From the NCBI RefSeq assembly GCF_900105615.1, contig NZ_LT630003.1, positions 4,523,501 to 4,587,500 of the forward strand: a DNA stretch of 64,000 nucleotides. The letters run 5' to 3'. The translations under genes were made by a program, and so were the position numbers. The stretch comes from Lacrimispora sphenoides JCM 1415. GTDB taxonomy: Bacteria; Bacillota; Clostridia; Lachnospirales; Lachnospiraceae. The notes under the pieces were generated by a model that was not told the origin of the DNA, made no database searches, and was given only the letters and a program-made list of their open reading frames with translations. This document shows, in pieces, positions 35,247 through 45,900 of this stretch (within the stretch, counting starts at the first letter, position 1; each line of letters begins with the position of its first letter).

Positions 35247-35942
35247 TTAATCCTCAACGCCTCGAAGCATAGCATTGGGAATCAAGGGTTTTAGGATGTT
35301 TAAGAATTGATTGAGCTCTTCTCTGGAAAAAGGCTGGAAACCGGGACATAGGACCTGGTCCGAGTCCACATAGTTTTGCAGGTAATAATTAGGACAGCCT
35401 GTCAGCCATTCACCGATATCTATAAAATCACGGAGGCTATGGATCCCTTTTACCGCCGTTGTGCGGAATTCAAAAGGAATGGTTCCTTGAAGGAGAAAAG
35501 CAGCGCTTTCCTCAATGTCCTTCATCCTTAGCCCCCTGATTCCCGCTGCCTTGGGATAATTATCCCTGCCTGCTTTAATATCCATTGCCACATAGTCCAA
35601 AAGTCCGTTTGAAGCCAGATTTTTTAAGACCTCCGGCCGATAGCCGTTGGTATCCAGTTTAATAAGATAGCCCAGATCCCGAATTTTCCGGATAAAGGGT
35701 TCTAAATCCTCTGACAGGGTGGGTTCTCCCCCAGTAATGCAGACACCCTCTAAAATTCCTTTTCGTTTCTTTAAAAAACCCAAAATCTCCTCTTCACTGA
35801 ACAGGGATTCTGCCTCAATGCCGATCAGCCCGCTGTTATGGCAGAAGGGGCAGCGGAAATTGCAGCCGCCGAGAAAGATCGTAGCTGCCACGTGGCCGGG
35901 AAAATCCAGAAGCGTTGTTTTTTGAAGACCGCATAGTTTCAT
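35247..35942 (-). CDS. Radical SAM activase, NrdG-type (anaerobic ribonucleotide reductase activating protein)
   Basis: 231 residues from ATG 35942, preceded by GAAGGT; the frame is open further. The radical SAM cluster is CNFRCPFCHN (CxxxCxxC) near residue 27, and the GGEPTL motif is near 70. The form KTTLLDFPGHVAATIFLGGC is that of the clostridial NrdG-type activases, which make a glycyl radical on NrdD under anaerobic conditions. No nrdD is adjacent, so another glycyl-radical enzyme could be the partner. Confidence 0.85.
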   Translation of the reverse strand: MKLCGLQKTTLLDFPGHVAATIFLGGCNFRCPFCHNSGLIGIEAESLFSEEEILGFLKKRKGILEGVCITGGEPTLSEDLEPFIRKIRDLGYLIKLDTNGYRPEVLKNLASNGLLDYVAMDIKAGRDNYPKAAGIRGLRMKDIEESAAFLLQGTIPFEFRTTAVKGIHSLRDFIDIGEWLTGCPNYYLQNYVDSDQVLCPGFQPFSREELNQFLNILKPLIPNAMLRGVED

Positions 35943-35996
35943 ACCTTCACCATTCCTTTGTTTCGTGATATACTTATCCCAGTATATCACATTTAA

Positions 35997-36010
35997 ATAC
36001 CCGAGGGTAT
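35997..36010. promoter_or_regulatory. Short palindrome between divergent genes
   Basis: ATACCC-GA-GGGTAT, perfect, with a half-site ATACCC again at about 36021-36026. It lies between the NrdG-type gene and tadA. Possible operator; no regulator can be named. Confidence 0.35.
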
Positions 36011-36090
36011 GTAATATTGAAATACCCTGGAGGTGTCCCAATATGCCTAGAAAACATGGGCAGTAATATTAATAGCAAAGAGGAACAAAT

Positions 36091-36588
36091 ATGACAACAG
36101 ATGAGAAATATATGCGCACAGCAATAAAACAGGCTGAAAAGGCAGGCGCCATTGGTGAAGTCCCCATCGGCTGCATTATTGTTTATGAAGATAAGATCAT
36201 TGCCCGCGGATATAACCGCCGCACCATTGATAAAAATGTCCTGTCCCATGCGGAGATCAATGCCATCCGCAAAGCGTGCAGAAAAATAGGGGATTGGAGG
36301 CTTGAGGGCTGCACCATGTATGTGACCCTGGAACCCTGTCCCATGTGTGCCGGAGCTATTGTTCAGGCCAGGATCCCCAGAGTCGTTATCGGCTGCATGA
36401 ATGCTAAGGCCGGCTGTGCTGGATCGGTGCTTGATATGCTTCATGAGGAGGGCTTTAATCACCAGGTTGAAACGGAAACAGGAGTTTTGGGAGAAGAATG
36501 TTCTCAAATGATGAAAGATTTTTTTAGAGAGCTGCGGGAAAGGAACAAGAAAAAACAGGAAGATAAGTCCTTTATAACAGAACAGTGA
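36091..36588 (+). CDS. tadA: tRNA adenosine(34) deaminase TadA
   Basis: 165 residues. Converts A34 to inosine in the tRNA anticodon wobble position. Zinc/catalytic motifs HAEINAI (His and Glu) and PCPMCAGAI (two Cys), the TadA form. It has a basic C-terminal tail. A terminator follows at 36597. Not to be confused with the pilus ATPase also called TadA. Confidence 0.94.
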   Translation: MTTDEKYMRTAIKQAEKAGAIGEVPIGCIIVYEDKIIARGYNRRTIDKNVLSHAEINAIRKACRKIGDWRLEGCTMYVTLEPCPMCAGAIVQARIPRVVIGCMNAKAGCAGSVLDMLHEEGFNHQVETETGVLGEECSQMMKDFFRELRERNKKKQEDKSFITEQ

Positions 36589-36596
36589 TATCATTC

Positions 36597-36643
36597 AAGT
36601 CTCTGAATTGAGTTTATAACTCAGTTTGGAGGCTTTTTTAATT
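36597..36643 (+). terminator. Intrinsic terminator after tadA
   Basis: Imperfect 18-base stem between AAGTCTCTGAATTGAGTT and AACTCAGTTTGGAGGCTT, followed by six T. Confidence 0.7.
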
Positions 36644-36936
36644 TGCTTTCGGGGAATAAGAAGTGTGTTATAAAAACGATGCTTTTTTCTGTTTATCTAT
36701 AAGATAATTTAAGAACGGGATTTCAACAGTTAAAATATCAGAGCATAGATGAAAATGCGAAAACAATGGGCAAAATTGCTCCCAACCTCAGGATACTGAA
36801 GCGATGATTATTGCCTAAGTAGCTGTTTATGCCATAAAAATGGCCGTTTCTGACATCATACAACATTTATTGTTCTTTTTATTATATATTATGCTTGCAG
36901 ACTCTTTGCTGCAAAAATATGAATTAAAGGAGAAAG
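36644..36936 (+). other. Leader region upstream of the giant RHS gene
   Basis: About 290 bases with no open frame of note. Small stems are visible: CTCAG-GATA-CTGA near 36794, GCGAT/ATTGC near 36802, and GCCAT-AAAA-ATGGC at 36831-36844. No riboswitch class could be recognised. An A/T-rich stretch near 36866-36895 probably holds the promoter. The ribosome site AAAGGAG lies at 36927. Confidence 0.35.
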
Positions 36937-39900
36937 ATGAGTATGAGGGGCAAAAGAAGACGATTTGTTAAACAATTGTTTAGCTATCTGCTTTGTGTGA
37001 GTATGGTAGCGCCGGGCATGACACCGATTGTATCATTCGGTGCGGAGTACATTAACAACAGGCCGAGGTATGTAGACTTTGCAAGCCCGGAAGCATTGAC
37101 GCTGGAAGAACTTGGGTTTGACCAGAATGAGACAGAAGCGGCGGTGGCGGAAGATGACGCCAGTGAGACCGCTGCCACAGATCCTTCGGACGAAACCAAC
37201 ACGGCAGAAACGCCGGAAGTGGAAGAGAGCCATGAGGCAGAAACCAGTCCGGCAGGGACGGATGAAGAGGAAACCAGTCCGGCAGATACCGATGGGAAAG
37301 CAAGCGGTACTGAAGCAAGCGGTACAGAAGAAACCGGAAAATCAGATTCCGGATCGGAAGGGACCAAAGAAGAGAACGGCACTTCCCTTACGGAAGAGAA
37401 CAAAAAAGTTGACATAACTCTGGAGGAACAGGAAGAGACCAGAGAGCCGGAGTTGTACTACGACTACGATCAGTACATCGATGAGCCGGAGGGACAACTG
37501 GTACAGTTTAACGAGTCGTACCGTACCTATCGCACCGGAGAAGGCCAGTATGTGACCGTTGCAGGCGGTTATTCCGGCTTATACCGGGATGAGAACGGAG
37601 TGGTCGGGCAGATCGATAACAGCCTGACTGAAACAGAAGAGGAATACACCGTTGGTACGCCCTCCAGTGCCCTCCCCCGCTCCAGGGCCAAGACCGTGGC
37701 CGGCTATGGAAACAGTGCGGGAAGCAGCAGAGTATTGTTTCCAGAGAAAATCAACACAAGTCAGGGAGTCTCCATCGAAAGGGAGGGACACCGGATCGAA
37801 CTTATCCCGTCAGGGGGAAGCTTTAAGAAGAGTGCCGTATCGGACAACACCATCCGCTACAGCGACGTATACCCTGGCGTTGACTATCAATACAGCCTGG
37901 TAGGGAACACACTAAAGGAAGATATTATCCTGCTGGAAAAGACGGAAAGAAATCAGTTTTCTTTTTCTATAAAGACAGGGGGCCTAAAGGCGGCCCAGGA
38001 GAAGAATACCATCATCCTTTACAGCGATAACAAAAGGCAACCGGAATTTGTTCTGGAAGCTCCCCTGATGATCGATGCAGATGGGAAGACCAGCGAAGAC
38101 CTGGTGATGAAGCTGAGCGGTGAGGAAGGCAGTTACCGTGCCACTGTTACAGCGGATAAAAAATGGCTTCAGGATGAAGACCGAAGCTACCCGGTTCGGA
38201 TCGACCCTTCGGCTGTCAACATGGTTCCCAGCGAATTTGTGCTGGTAAACGTGGCTGACGGACAGCCCTCAAAGTTCCTGGGAAATATGGGACCAATGTA
38301 TGCCGGATACAGGGAAGGCTTTGGCAATATGAGAACCTATATTGCCATTAACGGAGACTGGACTCAGGTCATGGGCCAGGCAGTCTGTACCCAGGCCACA
38401 TTCCGCATCGGCACACAGACTGGCAACGGGGTAGGGAAGACCCGTATTGAGCTGCGCGCACCGGGGAAGGAATGGAATGCAACCACCCTCACCTGGAATC
38501 AGTTAAAAGAACCCCTTCCGGAACTGATTGATGTTCTGGATTCTCCAGGGCCAGATCAGACCCTGGAATATGATATAACAGCCATGATGCAGTCCTGGAT
38601 GACAGGAAGCAGACTTCAAGCCGGGTTAGAGCTTCAGGCGGCTAACGAGCCTAAGTCTGAAGCCCAGGCGCCTCTCCGGATGCCTGCGGAGAGCTTTTAC
38701 AACCGGGATCATACAGCTATGGGACCTAGAATCGACATCTCCTGGGAAGGAGAGCTTTTGGGAGACTTAGCCCTATTGGATATCAACGCCCTGACAGCAC
38801 AAGTGAATCCGGCTGTTAAGGAAAGCGAATCCGGCGGCAGGACAACCATGGGAGTTCTGGCCCACGGGATCTCTCAGGCCGGATCAAAGGTAACATGGGA
38901 ACTCCGGGAGATGGATCATGAAGCAGCGAAAGATGTAGTAACGGCAGAGGATTCCTATACATCTCCTGATTTTTCAAAAGAAATAGCATTTATTGAGGCC
39001 TTTAACAGCCAGGCAAAGACAGGAAACTGGCAGAGTCAGGCTCTGGAAAGCGGTTTAATTTTAAAAACTGATACCATCTATCAGGTAATGGCTGTGGCAG
39101 AAGGTGTTGTACTGGAGGAGGATCCGGAAACCGGAGAAATGGTGCCGGGAGAGGAAACAGCCACCAGCGAGGAGAAGCTCAGTGATGAATTCCTGCTCTA
39201 TGAGGTGCTGAGTCTGGATCTATTAACCCGGATTGCCGATCATTACGGGGTGGAGGAGAAAACCATCCAGAAGGACAACCGTTTAAGCAATGGTCTGACC
39301 TTCTCCGGAGACATTCTGTTTATCCGTAATCCTCAGCAGAGTGCGCCATATACTCCAAAGCCCCTGACTGATGCAGAACAGATGATGATTGACATGCTGT
39401 TAAACGGTATGGGGAAAGACTGCGTATTCAGTCATGAGCCAATTAACATGAATACCGGCGATTTCTTTATGCAGCAGACGGACGCAGAACTTGAAGAACT
39501 GGGCGGAATCTTTGCATTCCAGAGAAGCTATAATTCCATCGCAGCCCATTTCCTTTCCGAGTTTGGAATCGGCTGGAGCAGCCCCTTTGGTCAGAGGCTG
39601 ACGGTTAGATATAACGGAGATATTTTATACCGGAAGGATGACGGCGGAGCCATTAATTTTGCAAAGCAGTCCGATGGCAGTTATCAGGCACCCGATGGCT
39701 ATGATATGGTTCTCGTGTCAGCAGATTCCATTGACTTGGAAACAGCAGATATCCCCAGTGAAGATGAGGAAGAGGGAACACCTTCAGAAGCCAGTATCAA
39801 AACCTATGCCCGTAATTTCTCCTTCTTAGAAGATGGACCGGCTGTTATGACGGAAGAGGCCGAAGAAGCTGAGGAAGATGGAGAAGAGGAAGAAGAGGAA

Positions 39901-42900
39901 GATAACAGGGTTCCGGAAGCTACGGCCTGGGAGCTTAAGAAGTCAGACGGCACAGTGCTGACCTTTGATGCCAGGGGTCTTCTGCGTTATGTCACAGACC
40001 GGAAAGGATACCGGACCGTCCTTCTCTATGACGAAAATGATGATGTACGCCAGATAAGAACACCCTCAGGGAAGCTCTTTGACTTGACAGCAGATGAGTA
40101 CCACCGCATCACCTCTGTCACCCTGCCAAACGGCGGCATAATCACCTATGGGTATGATGAAAGCCACAACCTGATCTCCGTTACCGATCCGGAAGGTGGG
40201 GTGCGCCGGTACGAGTATGATGACACCCACCATATGACTGCATGGTATGACGAGAATGGAAGCCGTATCGTGGAGAATGTCTACGATAAAGATGGACGCG
40301 TCACCAGCCAGACGGATGCCTTGGGAAATACCACCAACCTTGCATATGAGAACGGCTGTACGGTATCAACGGATAACCGGGGCAATGTTACCAGATATTA
40401 TATGGACAGCAGGAGGAGGATATCCAGAATTGAATATCCGGATGGAAGCAGCGAGAGCACTATATACACAGAGGATAACCGGGTCGCCGGAAGGACGGAT
40501 GAACGGGGTGTAACAACTTCCTATACCTATGATAAGAACGGAAACATTCTGACAGAGACGAGAGGTGACGGAAGCCAGGCCTCATATACTTACAATGACT
40601 TAAACCTGCCCCTGACAGCGGCTGATTATGAAGGAAACGTGACCACCTTCACGTATGATGAGTCAGGAAACCTTCTGTCCATGACAGATGGTGAGGACAA
40701 TACAGTCCATTATACCTATGATGAGTTAAATCGAATGGTATCCATAAAAGATGCCAATGGAGGAACACATAAGTTTACTTATGATGGAGCCGTAGTGGCT
40801 TCTATGACCGATGGAGAAGGATATATCTGGACGTTTGCTTATGATGATATGAATCACGTCCTGGAAGCTTCCGATCCCCTGGGAAATACCAAGTCCTATG
40901 AGTATAACTTAAAGGGATGGAGAACCTCCGAAACGGAGAAAGACGGCGGAACCACAAAATATGAGTTTGATGCCGTAGGAACGGTTTTATCCATCACAGA
41001 TGCCATGGGTGAAGAGACTGCATTTAACTATGATAAGATGTACAACATCCTGTCCGGCCGCGATGCCCTGGGCAATACCCTGGATTATGTATACGATGAA
41101 AACTATAACAAGATAAAGGAAAGAGATGCCAAAGGAGGGGAAACCCATTACACCTACGACAGCCGGAACCGTCTGATAAAGACTACCGACGTTTTGGGAC
41201 AGGAAATTGCCTATGAGCTGGACGGGAAGGGGAATATCTTAAAGACCACAGACCGCCGGGGGAATATAAGGTCAACTCTATATCATACGATTTTAAATTT
41301 ACCTGTTCTCAAAAAAGATGCTCTTGGCAATGAGACATACTACAGCTATGACCACAATGGGAATCTGAAAAAGGTCACGTATCCGGATGGAACATCCATA
41401 TCCTACACTTATGACCGTGCCGGAAGAATGGTATCCACCACAGCCCAGAACGGCTTGGTCACAAAGCTGTCTTATGACGGAAATGGAAACATCATTCGTA
41501 TTAACGATGATGAGACCCGGGTGTACCAATTTAAATACGATCTCAACAACCGGATTGTAAGGGCAGAAGATCCTTTGGGTGGAATTACTCTCTACTCTTA
41601 CGATGGGGCTGGAAACCAAAAGAAAGTAACTGATGCCGAGTCAAATGCCACAGGCTATGCCTATGATGCTGCAGGCCGTTTAAAAGAGGTAACAGATGCC
41701 CTAAACGGCTCAGTAACCGCGGAGTATGATCTAAATGGCAACACCCTGAAAACCACGGATCAGAACGGCACCAGCACCAGCTACCATTATGATGTCATTG
41801 GCCAGGTACTTGCAGAGGTAGATGCAGCAGGATTTATCACTGCCATGGAATATGATTCCCTGGGCAATGTGGAGAAGGTGACAGATGCTCTAAAAGGCGA
41901 GACTTCCATGGAAATGGATGCCTTAAGCCGCACTACCAGGATGACTGATGCCATGGGCCATGAGTATAAATATACCTATGATGCAAACGGCAATGTGATC
42001 CGCGTTCTTTATCCGGATGGAGACAGTGTGGTCATGGTCTATGACGCAAATGACCGGATGATAAAGAGTATTGATGAAGCTGATGTCATCACTTCCTATA
42101 CCTATGACCCCATGGGCCGGATCACAGAAGCAAAGGATAACATCGGCAACACCATGACCTATGAGTACGATGAAAGCGGAAATCTGGTAAAACAAACTGA
42201 TACCATCGGAAGAAGCGCTGTTTACGAATATGATAAATTTAACCATTTGATATCCGTAACTGGTACGGATCTGGCTACGACACGGTACGGCTACGATGCC
42301 CTGGACCGGCTCACAGAGGTGACGGATCCGGAGGGAAAACAAACCTCCTATGAGTATGACAAGGTGGGTAATCTTGTTAAGACCAGATCGCCAGGCGAGG
42401 CTGTTTATACCTATGCCTATGACGCCATCAACCGTCTGACGAAGAAAGTGAATCCATTAGGGGCGGCCACTACCTTCCAGTATGATGCAAAGGGAAATTT
42501 AACCGGCACAGTTGATGGAGAAGGCGCAGAAAACTCTTATGTTTACGATGCCACCAACCGCCTGACCACATTTATTGATGGAAGAGGAAACGGCACGGCT
42601 TATGAGTACGATGAGCTGTCCAGGCTCCTCTCCTATACCACAGCGGAAGGAAATAAACAGGAATACCGCTATGATGCAGACAGCAACTTAACAAAGGTGA
42701 AGGATGCCAATGGCCTGATCACAGAATACCAGTATGACGTGATGGGCAATCTTGTAAAATCTATTTCACCAAAGGGGGCAGTAACTGCTTATACCTATGA
42801 TAAGCACGATGAGGTAACCAGTATCACCGACCCTGCAGGGAACGTGACGGCCTATGAGGTGGATTTAAACCGCCAGGTACTTTCCAGACAGGAAAAGAAC

Positions 42901-45900
42901 GGAGGAACGTACAGCTACAGTTACGATGCCGTACATCGTCTGACTGGTGTGAAGACCCCGCTGGGCTTATCCCGCAGCTTTACTTATGACGTAGCCGACA
43001 ACATTGTGACGGATACGGATACTTTAGGCCGTACCAATGCCTATACCTATGACATCATGCACCGCATGACAAAAGCCGTGGATGCCAAGGGTGGGGAAAC
43101 GGAATATGGCTATGATGTCAGAGGAAACCGTAACGCAGTCACCGATGCTCTGGGTTATACGTGGAATTACCGGTATGACAAGATTGACCAACTGACAGCC
43201 AGTGTAGACCCGGAAGGCAAGGCAACAGAAGTGGCTTATAATTTAGTAGGCGAGATCGCTTCGGTAACAAAGCCGGGAGAGAGAACCACCAGCTTTGGTT
43301 ATGATAAGAATTACAACCGGACAGCGATAACGGATCCCAAAGGATATATCTACGAATATACCTATGACAAGGATAACCGCCTGACGGATACCAAGGATCC
43401 TCTTGCACAGACAGGACATATCACCTACGACAAGGGAAGCCGAGTTACATCGGTGAAGGACAAGATGGGCCTGACGGAAAGCTACACCTACGACCCTCAC
43501 GGCAATGTCTTAAGCGTCCAGGTAACCAATGGCCTGATGACCAGATTCAGTTATGATATCCTTGATCACTTGGTAAAGGTAACCATGCCAAGCAATCTGA
43601 CCACAACCTATGCTTATGATGTGATGGGAAATGTCACGGCAATGACGGATACCATGAAGCGGACCACGGCCTATACCTATGACTTGGAAGGAAATATGAC
43701 TTCTCTGGTGAATGCAGAAGGCCGGAAGGAGCAGTCCGCTTATGATGCAGGCGGTCGGATAATCAGCCATACTACAAACAGCGGCGACACGATCCGATAT
43801 GACTACGACAAGCTGAACGATCTGGTGGAAAAATCCTATGAGGATGCAAACGGACAGAAACAGGCGGAAGGAGTCGTTTACGGTTATGACGCCTTAGGCC
43901 AGAGAGTCTCCATGATGGACACAACCGGAGAGAGTACCTATGAGTACGATTCCCTTGGAAGAATTACCAAGGTAACAAGTGGTTCCGGTCAGGCAACAAC
44001 CTATGCTTATGACGGTGCGGACCAGTTAGAGAGCATTACCTATCCGGATGGGAAAAGCGTCCATTATCAATATGATAAAAACGACAACATTACCAAGGTA
44101 ACCGGAAGAGACGGAACAGTTACTAGCTATATCTATGATGCGATCAACCGGGTAACAGAAATCCACCGTCCAAACGGAATCAGCACCTACAACACCTACA
44201 ATGCCAGAGACCAGATCACGGAGATGAAGAATCTCTGTGATGAAGATGGCTGGATAGCCAGCGAGTACCATTATACCTACGATGACCGAGGCTTTATTGT
44301 AGGGGAAGATGTGGTAGAATCCTTATATGCCTACGCCTGGGATGACAAGCATGACGGAAGACATGAAAACGGAAAGCATGATGATTTGTATCCTCATGGA
44401 GACACCCATAACAACAAGCACGATAAGGATGCAAAGGACAATTACCAGATCATCGGAACAAAGCGGACCTTTGAGTACGACGATGACGGGAAGCTTTTAA
44501 AAGCCACAGAAGAGGAAGAGCGCCAGGGAACTTATGTCTACACCTACCGCTATGACGATATGGGAAACCGTACCTTCTACTCAAAGACCCGAAACGGCAC
44601 CGTTTTGGAAAGCGCAGAATACACCTATAACGCCTCCAACCAGAAGATAAGTGCCAAGCTGTATGACGGCAAGAAGAATACTACCATGAAGTATGAATAT
44701 GACGCCGATGGAAACCTGATTTCCGAGACAGGAAAGAAGGGAACTGATAAGGTAGAGCTGACCTATGATTATACGGTGGAAAACCGCTTAAAAGCCGTTT
44801 TTGATGCGGATGAGCTTTTGGTGGCAGCAGCCTATGACGGGGACGGAAACCGCCTGTTCCAGTTGAACTACAACCTTCATACGGATGATGACTGGAAAGG
44901 AAACTCCGGCAATGGAAACGGAAATAACAAGGACAACACCGGAAGCGGGAACAGCGGAACAAGTGTAGCAAGTGGAATAAGCGGAGTCTTGGCGTCCATT
45001 GTGGAGTTCTTTACGGGAACAGGGGAAGAACCGGAAGCAGAACCGGAGACCCAGGAAGAGTCCAACGGGAATAAGAACAAAGACAAAGGTAATGACGGGA
45101 ACGCCACTAATAATGGGAAAGGGAATGGCAACGGAAAAGATAATTCCAGTGGGAATAACGGGAATAGTGGAAATGGGAATAACGGGAATGATAGCGGAAA
45201 TAGCGGAAATGGCAATGCCGAAACCGAAAGCTCCAATAATGGAACCGAAACCGCAAATGGAAGTGGAAACACCAACAATACCGGAGGAAGCCAGAACCAA
45301 AGCGGAATCCTGATGCCCCAAAAGCCAGTTTCCGATGTGGAACAAGGATTAATTGATCTCATTAAAACCACAGGTAAGTATAAGAACTATGAACTGATCG
45401 AATATGTCAATGATGTCAACCGGGAATACACGGAAGTGTTAATAGAAGTGAACATTGACGGAGAAATGGATACAGCTTATACTTATGGAATAGAACGTCT
45501 TGCCATAGAGCGTTTCACAGGCTGGACAGGCTATTATACCAATGATCCCAGAGGAAGTGTAACCGGAGTAACCGACAGCGAGGGAACCTTGTGGAAGTCC
45601 TACCGCTACAGCCCGACCGGAGATATAAACTTTGGAAAGCCGGAATATAACAATGTTTACAGCTACAATGCAGAGGATTACAACCCGAATCTGGAATTCC
45701 AGTATTTAAGAAGCCGTTACTATGATGTGGAACGTGGAGATTTCTTGACGGAAGATACTTACCTTGGACAGATCACAGATCCACTGAGCCTGAATCGTTA
45801 TAATTATGTAAAAGGCAGTGCGCCAAATTATGTAGATCCAAACGGAATGTATTCGGTGCCGAAATCAGCAGCGTCCTATGATTCGAAAAAAGAAGATACT

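Noticed and set aside
36740..36850. Possible cyclic-di-GMP riboswitch ahead of the RHS gene
   Set aside because: The purine-rich GCGAAAACAATGGGC looked suggestive, but the conserved tetraloop/receptor parts of either c-di-GMP class could not be found.
39960..44860. Dense direct repeats that could look like a CRISPR or satellite array
   Set aside because: They are degenerate codons for YD/RHS peptide repeats within one long open frame, with no constant repeat/spacer structure.
44788..45371. Long minus-strand frames opposite the Asn/Gly-rich hinge (also opposite cassette 3 at 51753-52351)
   Set aside because: They are mirror images of the low-complexity plus-strand coding sequence, rich in Pro/Leu/Phe/Ile/Val, with no ribosome sites. 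They exist only because the hinge codons lack stops on the other strand.
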